From Clostridium sp. UBA4108 (GTDB lineage Bacteria > Bacillota > Clostridia > Clostridiales > Clostridiaceae), in the NCBI GenBank assembly GCA_002381695.1, contig DFXM01000007.1, positions 1 to 38,407 of the forward strand: 38,407 bases of DNA, given 5' to 3'. Below are positions 34,483 through 38,407 of the stretch, in pieces (position 1 is the first letter of the stretch; each line of letters begins with the position of its first letter). Position numbers and translations under genes: made by a program. The notes under the pieces are model-generated. The model did no database searches. It had not been told where the DNA came from and saw only the letters and a list, made by a program, of their open reading frames with translations.

Positions 34483-36168
34483 ATGAAAAGTAAAAGATTA
34501 CTAGCTTCATTACTTTCAGTTTCATTAATTGCATCTCTGGCATTAGTTGGATGCGGAAGTAAAGATGAAAACGCGGGTGCTACAACCGGAGAAGGTGGTG
34601 TAGACAAAGAGCAATACTTAAATTTATTAATACAAGCTGAACCTAAAACATTAGATCAATCAAAATCTACTGATTCCTATTCTTCTCAAGTATTAACTAA
34701 TACTCAAGAGGGATTAACAAGAATAATACAAGATGAAAGCGGTAATGGTAAAATAGAGCCAGCTGGAGCAGTAGAGTGGAAAACATCTGAAGACGGACTG
34801 ACTTGGACTTTCAACTTAAGAGATATGAAGTGGAGTGATGGTCAACCAGTAACTGCACAAGATTATGTTTATGGAATAACAAGAACTCTTGATCCAAATA
34901 CAGCATCAACATATGGATTTTTATTATTTCCAATAAAAAACGCTACAGAATTTAATGCTGGAAAAGCTAAAGCTGAAGAGGTTGGAGTTAAAGCTATAGA
35001 TGAAAAAACTCTAGAATTTACATTGGAGCAACCATGTCCGTATTTTTTAGATACAACATATTTTAAGGTAATGCAACCACAAAGAAAAGATATTGTTGAA
35101 AAAAATGGAGATAAATATGGATCAGAAGCTGATAGCATGGTATATAGTGGTCCTTATGTAATTTCTGAATGGGTACATCAAAATCAAATAGTACTAACTA
35201 AAAATCCTGAGTATTGGGATGCTGGAAATGTAAAGCTTGAAAAAGCTACAATGAAAATAATAAAAGAGGAATCTGCTAGAATGAACGAGCTATTAAATGG
35301 CTCACTTGATATGGCAGCAGTTGTAGATCCAAACTGGATTTCTAAATTTAATGAAAGTGGAGAATACGATGTTAGAAAGGGATATGATGGTTCAACAACA
35401 TATACCTTCTTTAACCAAAAGGATAAATTATTCTCTAATGAAAAAGTAAGAAAAGCCTTTTTAATATCAGAGGATAGAGAAGGTGAAATTAAAACACTAC
35501 GTAAAGGTATTGGAGAACCAGCTATGGCTTGGTGTCCACCAGCAGTTCAAATTGGTGGAAAAGCATACAGAGAAACTGTAAACTATTCTCCAGTAAAAGA
35601 TTTAATGGCTGAGAATACAGATGCTAAGGCATTATTATCAGAAGGATTAAAAGAACTAGGTATGGATCCAGATCCATCTAAAATAACCATCACTTATTTA
35701 CAATCAGGAACTGATCAAGTAGCAAAACAATATGCGGAATACAGACAACAAACCTATAAAGAATTATTAGGGGTTAATGTTGAGTGTGAATATGTAGAAT
35801 GGCCAATATTCCAACAAAAAACTAAAGGACTAGAATTCCAAATAGCTTCACAAGGCTGGACGGGAGACTATAATGATCCTAATACATTCATGAATATGTG
35901 GACATCTACAGCAGGAATAGTTCCAACAGGATGGACGAGCGCAGAATATGATAAATTAATAGAAGATGCTGCAAAAGAAGAAGATCAAACTAAAAGAGCA
36001 GATTTATTTAAACAAGCTGAAAAAATATTAATCTATGATAATGCAGTAGTAAGTCCAGGATGTTGGAGATTTAAAAATACGTATGTAAGAAAGTATGTTA
36101 AAAATTACTCTTCTCCATTATTTGGATCAATTGACTTAAAGTATACTTATACAGAAGGCAGAAAATAG
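34483..36168 (+). CDS. oppA: Oligopeptide-binding lipoprotein OppA, copy 3
   Basis: A 561-residue SBP family 5 lipoprotein with lipobox LVGC, Cys24 and the same blocks as the other two copies (LRDMKWSDGQPV, YFKVMQPQRKD, WVHQN, LGMDPDPSK, GDYNDPNTF). By eye it is closer to copy 2 than to copy 1, for example in the YDGSTTYTFFN stretch and the VVSPG(A/C)WRFKNT segment near the end. ATG start with AGGGGGATT upstream. A clear -35/-10 pair was not found, although TTGATA at 34400 and a TATATT at 34431 are present with poor spacing. A half CodY-like site (CAGAAAATT) is at 34346-34354. Its own terminator follows. Confidence 0.94.
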   Translation: MKSKRLLASLLSVSLIASLALVGCGSKDENAGATTGEGGVDKEQYLNLLIQAEPKTLDQSKSTDSYSSQVLTNTQEGLTRIIQDESGNGKIEPAGAVEWKTSEDGLTWTFNLRDMKWSDGQPVTAQDYVYGITRTLDPNTASTYGFLLFPIKNATEFNAGKAKAEEVGVKAIDEKTLEFTLEQPCPYFLDTTYFKVMQPQRKDIVEKNGDKYGSEADSMVYSGPYVISEWVHQNQIVLTKNPEYWDAGNVKLEKATMKIIKEESARMNELLNGSLDMAAVVDPNWISKFNESGEYDVRKGYDGSTTYTFFNQKDKLFSNEKVRKAFLISEDREGEIKTLRKGIGEPAMAWCPPAVQIGGKAYRETVNYSPVKDLMAENTDAKALLSEGLKELGMDPDPSKITITYLQSGTDQVAKQYAEYRQQTYKELLGVNVECEYVEWPIFQQKTKGLEFQIASQGWTGDYNDPNTFMNMWTSTAGIVPTGWTSAEYDKLIEDAAKEEDQTKRADLFKQAEKILIYDNAVVSPGCWRFKNTYVRKYVKNYSSPLFGSIDLKYTYTEGRK

Positions 36169-36186
36169 TATTTTCTATTTTGAAAC

Positions 36187-36222
36187 AAAGGGGACTTGAA
36201 ATTCAAGTCTCCTTTATTTTTT
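36187..36222 (+). terminator. Terminator after oppA copy 3
   Basis: The stem AAAGGGGACTTGAA/TTCAAGTCTCCTTT (one G-T pair) is followed by ATTTTTT. Confidence 0.92.
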
Positions 36223-36302
36223 ATATAACTTAATGATATTTGAATAAAAAAGCACCCATTGTAAAAAATATAAACATATTATTATTGGTGAGGTGCATGG
36301 GT

Positions 36303-36545
36303 ATGGGAAAAACGCCACTTAAAAAAGTTATCAAATCAAAGTTGAAAGCTAATAAACAATTGACATCTAAGGAGATAGTTAGAGAACAATTAAAGTATGA
36401 AATAGCGGAAGAGTTAGGATTAACTGATAAAGTAAAAGAATTAGGTTGGAGTGGTCTTACAGCAGAGGAGACAGGAAGAATTGGTGGTCTTATGACTAAA
36501 AAGAAAAAAAGTTTAAATTTACCTAAAAATAAGGATATGATATAA
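36303..36545 (+). CDS. Alpha/beta-type small acid-soluble spore protein
   Basis: An 80-residue protein with the two SASP alpha/beta signatures: KYEIAEELG at 31-39, which holds the site cut by the germination protease GPR, and GLTAEETGRIGG at 51-62. These proteins coat spore DNA into an A-like form and protect it, then are degraded as amino acids at germination. The lysine-rich N- and C-termini suggest a minor, divergent member. I choose ATG 36303, 7 bases after GAGGTG; ATG 36297 is 2 codons longer. A CATTGTA at 36257-36263 with TGATAT 17 bases upstream may be a SigG-type promoter, a weak match. It is a single-gene unit. Confidence 0.88.
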   Translation: MGKTPLKKVIKSKLKANKQLTSKEIVREQLKYEIAEELGLTDKVKELGWSGLTAEETGRIGGLMTKKKKSLNLPKNKDMI

Positions 36546-36615
36546 TAATTTCTTAGACAAAGCCATGGTATTGAGGTAAAATGTATGAGGTATTATATAA
36601 AAAGTTGGTGAATGT

Positions 36616-37362
36616 ATGGATTGCTATAATGATTTCGCGAAGGTGTATGATAGATTAATACATAGTGATATTAATTATGAGGATTGGGGGAAAAAAATCC
36701 TAGATATATGTGATGAACATAAAATAGTAAAGAAAGATTACTTAGATCTTGCTTGTGGAACTGGTAATTTAACTACGGTGATTGGTAAAAAATTTATTTT
36801 TACTACAGCCATAGATTTGTCAGAACATATGCTAACTATAGCAGATAGGAAAATGAAAGATTTAAGGATGAAGGGGAAAACCCTATGTCAAAATATATGT
36901 GGTTTTAGAGTTGATAAGAAATTTGATTTAGTAACATGTTGCTTAGACTCAACAAACTATATATTAGAAGAGGATGATTTAGGAACATACTTTAAAAGTG
37001 TATTTAATCACTTGAAAGATGATGGTGTTTTCATATTTGATATAAATACTGAGTATAAGATAAAAGAACTTCTAGGAAACAATTTGTTTAATTATGACGA
37101 CGATGATGTAACATACATATGGGAGAATGAATTAGAAAAAGATATAGTTAATATGTATCTTACCTTTTTTATTAGGGAAGGACAAGTTTATCATAGATTT
37201 GATGAACATCACATGGAGAGAGCCTATAGTGAAGAGTTTTTAACGCATATAGTAGATGAGACTGGATTTGAAATAATAAAAAAAATGAATAATTACAATG
37301 ACGAATATGTTAATTATTATACAGAAAGAATTGTTTTTGTACTTAAAAAGAAGGAGGATTAA
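36616..37362 (+). CDS. Class I SAM-dependent methyltransferase
   Basis: A 248-residue Rossmann-fold methyltransferase. Motif I is LDLACGTG (43-50), the acidic residue of motif II is in TAIDLSEHML, and motif IV-like sequence is FDLVTCCLDSTNYI. The C-terminal part (about 140-248) is a beta-strand-rich insert seen in the YqeM-like uncharacterised group. The substrate is unknown. The ATG has only a modest GGTGA site. Its last codons contain the AAGGAGG ribosome site of hslO, which starts 1 base after its stop, so the two form an operon with coupled translation. Confidence 0.87.
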   Translation: MDCYNDFAKVYDRLIHSDINYEDWGKKILDICDEHKIVKKDYLDLACGTGNLTTVIGKKFIFTTAIDLSEHMLTIADRKMKDLRMKGKTLCQNICGFRVDKKFDLVTCCLDSTNYILEEDDLGTYFKSVFNHLKDDGVFIFDINTEYKIKELLGNNLFNYDDDDVTYIWENELEKDIVNMYLTFFIREGQVYHRFDEHHMERAYSEEFLTHIVDETGFEIIKKMNNYNDEYVNYYTERIVFVLKKKED

Positions 37363-37363
37363 T

Positions 37364-38248
37364 ATGGATAAATTAGTTAGAGCCACAGCTAAAAATGGAG
37401 ATGTTAGAATAATTGCAGCTATTACAACAGATACAGTAAAAGAGGCTAGTGAAATTCATAAATGTACGCCTACAACATCAGCAGCGTTAGGTAGAATGAT
37501 AACTGCTGGAGTATTAATGGGAGCAATGCTAAAAGCTTCTAAAGATAGTTTAACATTGCAGATAGATGGAGGTGGAGAAGTTAAGGGTATTACGGTTACA
37601 GCTCATGCTGATTGCTCTGTAAAGGGGTATATTGGTAATCCTACAGTAGATTTGCCACTTAATGAGAAGGGCAAACTGGATGTAGGAGGAGCAATTGGTA
37701 AAAATGGATATTTAAATATTATTAGAGATATGGGGCTGAAGGAGCCTTATATAGGTCAAGTACCTATATATACAGGAGAAGTAGGAGATGATTTAGCATA
37801 CTATTTCACTGTTTCAGAGCAAACACCATCAGCAGTTGCGTTAGGAGTATTAGTTGATACAGACACTAGCATAAAAGCATCTGGAGGATTTATAATTCAA
37901 ATGATGCCAGGGGCTTCTGATTTTATAGCAGATATAATAACCTATAGATTAGAAGAAATACCTTCTATAACATCTATGATTACTAAAGGTATGTCTATAG
38001 AAGATATATTAAATTATATATTTGAGGATATGGACTTGGTCATTCATGAGGACATAACTCCAAGTTTTAGATGCGATTGTTCGAGAGAAAGAGTAGAAAG
38101 AGCTCTAATAAGTATTGGTAAAAATGACTTGAATGAAATATATGAAGAGGGTAAAAATGAAGAATTAACTTGCCATTTCTGTAATAAAGAATATGTTTTT
38201 ACTAATGAAGATATTGGTAGTTTACTTAAGGAAATAGAAAGAAAGTAA
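37364..38248 (+). CDS. hslO: Hsp33 redox-activated chaperone
   Basis: A 294-residue Hsp33. It has the N-terminal Hsp33 core (LVRATAKNGDVRIIAA, then GRMITAGVLMGAMLK) and the C-terminal zinc redox switch: Cys237 and Cys239 (CDC) plus Cys270 and Cys273 (CHFC). In the reduced protein these four bind zinc; oxidation by peroxide or hypochlorite releases it and turns on holdase activity, protecting unfolding proteins in the cytoplasm. The start is ATG 37364 with AAGGAGG 7 bases upstream; an in-frame ATG 22 codons earlier lies inside the methyltransferase gene. No terminator is seen before the promoters that follow. Confidence 0.97.
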   Translation: MDKLVRATAKNGDVRIIAAITTDTVKEASEIHKCTPTTSAALGRMITAGVLMGAMLKASKDSLTLQIDGGGEVKGITVTAHADCSVKGYIGNPTVDLPLNEKGKLDVGGAIGKNGYLNIIRDMGLKEPYIGQVPIYTGEVGDDLAYYFTVSEQTPSAVALGVLVDTDTSIKASGGFIIQMMPGASDFIADIITYRLEEIPSITSMITKGMSIEDILNYIFEDMDLVIHEDITPSFRCDCSRERVERALISIGKNDLNEIYEEGKNEELTCHFCNKEYVFTNEDIGSLLKEIERK

Positions 38249-38275
38249 TAATTTGAACAAAATCATAAAAATAGG

Positions 38276-38304
38276 TTGACATTAGCATATACATTTTATA
38301 TAAT
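38276..38304 (+). promoter_or_regulatory. tRNA promoter P1
   Basis: A perfect TTGACA (38276-38281), a 17-base spacer and a perfect TATAAT (38299-38304). Confidence 0.85.
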
Positions 38305-38359
38305 AAACCTTGTCAGATAAAGTCTTTGAAGTTAAACAGAGAAGTTATTGACAAGGTTT
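38305..38359. repeat. 11-bp perfect inverted repeat between the tandem promoters
   Basis: AAACCTTGTCA (38305-38315) and TGACAAGGTTT (38349-38359) are exact complements. The left arm straddles the P1 start point and the right arm contains the P2 -35, so this looks more like a DNA-level or promoter symmetry than a simple RNA hairpin. Confidence 0.55.
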
Positions 38360-38376
38360 ATTTAAAATGGTAAAAT
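38348..38376 (+). promoter_or_regulatory. tRNA promoter P2
   Basis: A perfect TTGACA (38348-38353), a 17-base spacer and TAAAAT (38371-38376), 15 bases before the tRNA. Tandem strong promoters are usual for stable RNA operons. Confidence 0.75.
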
Positions 38377-38391
38377 AATTAGTATATTTAT

Positions 38392-38407
38392 GGTCGCATA
38401 GCTCAGC
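38392..38407 (+). tRNA. tRNA, 5' part only (cut by the window end)
   Basis: GGTCGCA fits a 7-base acceptor strand, followed by T8-A9 and the D-arm start GCTCAGC, the canonical opening of many tRNAs. The anticodon is beyond the window, so the isotype cannot be read. Two strong promoters precede it, and it is likely the first gene of a tRNA or rRNA cluster. Confidence 0.8.

Noticed and set aside
30034..36168. The three similar oppA copies as a transposon-borne amplification
   Set aside because: No transposase or flanking direct repeats were seen, and the copies have diverged, so an old local duplication explains them better.

Overview
The window is low-GC, densely coded DNA from a Gram-positive anaerobe, most likely a spore-forming Clostridium (sensu stricto) or close relative. 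Evidence for this: strong AT bias, AGGAGG/GGGGGA-type ribosome sites with many GTG and TTG starts, a T-box leader before valS, an alpha/beta small acid-soluble spore protein, the acetylated diaminopimelate pathway (dapH), a clostridial giant 2-hydroxyacyl-CoA dehydratase activase, and a DUF4364 gene. No phage, insertion sequence or CRISPR array was recognised.

Layout. Bases 1-138 form a long rod-like imperfect inverted repeat that may be a structured RNA. Next come a stand-alone AIR-synthase/HypE-like protein and a ferredoxin-like Fe-S protein (252-1839), then a convergent DEAD-box RNA helicase with a DbpA-type RNA-binding tail (1995-3569, minus). A plus-strand run follows: M16 peptidase, recX, a membrane transglutaminase-like protein (3846-7153), closed by a two-way terminator shared with a minus-strand TPR protein. 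The 1424-residue activase (7834-12108) is followed by a complete valS unit (promoter, valine T-box, valS, terminator), then folC and a YncE-like propeller (15243-17496), a DUF4364 regulator, a polysaccharide-deacetylase homologue with altered metal-site residues, and a tandem-OB single-stranded DNA-binding protein (to 19816).

The lysine/cell-wall block (19853-24757) has dapH on minus, a divergent aminotransferase that is a candidate for the N-acetyl-DAP step, and a minus-strand operon asd-dapA-dapB. Together they lead from aspartyl phosphate towards meso-diaminopimelate; the first kinase, the deacetylase and the epimerase are not here.

The right third is an oligopeptide-uptake locus. oppBCDF (25641-29513) has a roughly 550-base leader with a CodY-like box. 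Three full-length oppA lipoprotein paralogues follow (30034-36168), each bounded by its own terminator; the first two have recognisable promoters. Between them lie a 76-bp tandem repeat and a decayed gene remnant. The window ends with a spore-DNA-binding protein, a methyltransferase, hslO (Hsp33), and tandem strong promoters in front of a tRNA cut by the window edge.

Most of the window is ordinary chromosomal backbone. The least explained items are the 5' rod-like element, the degenerate deacetylase, the fused activase with two cluster-type half sites, the opp leader, the perfect 20-bp inverted repeat before asd, and the tandem repeat and pseudogene between the opp genes.
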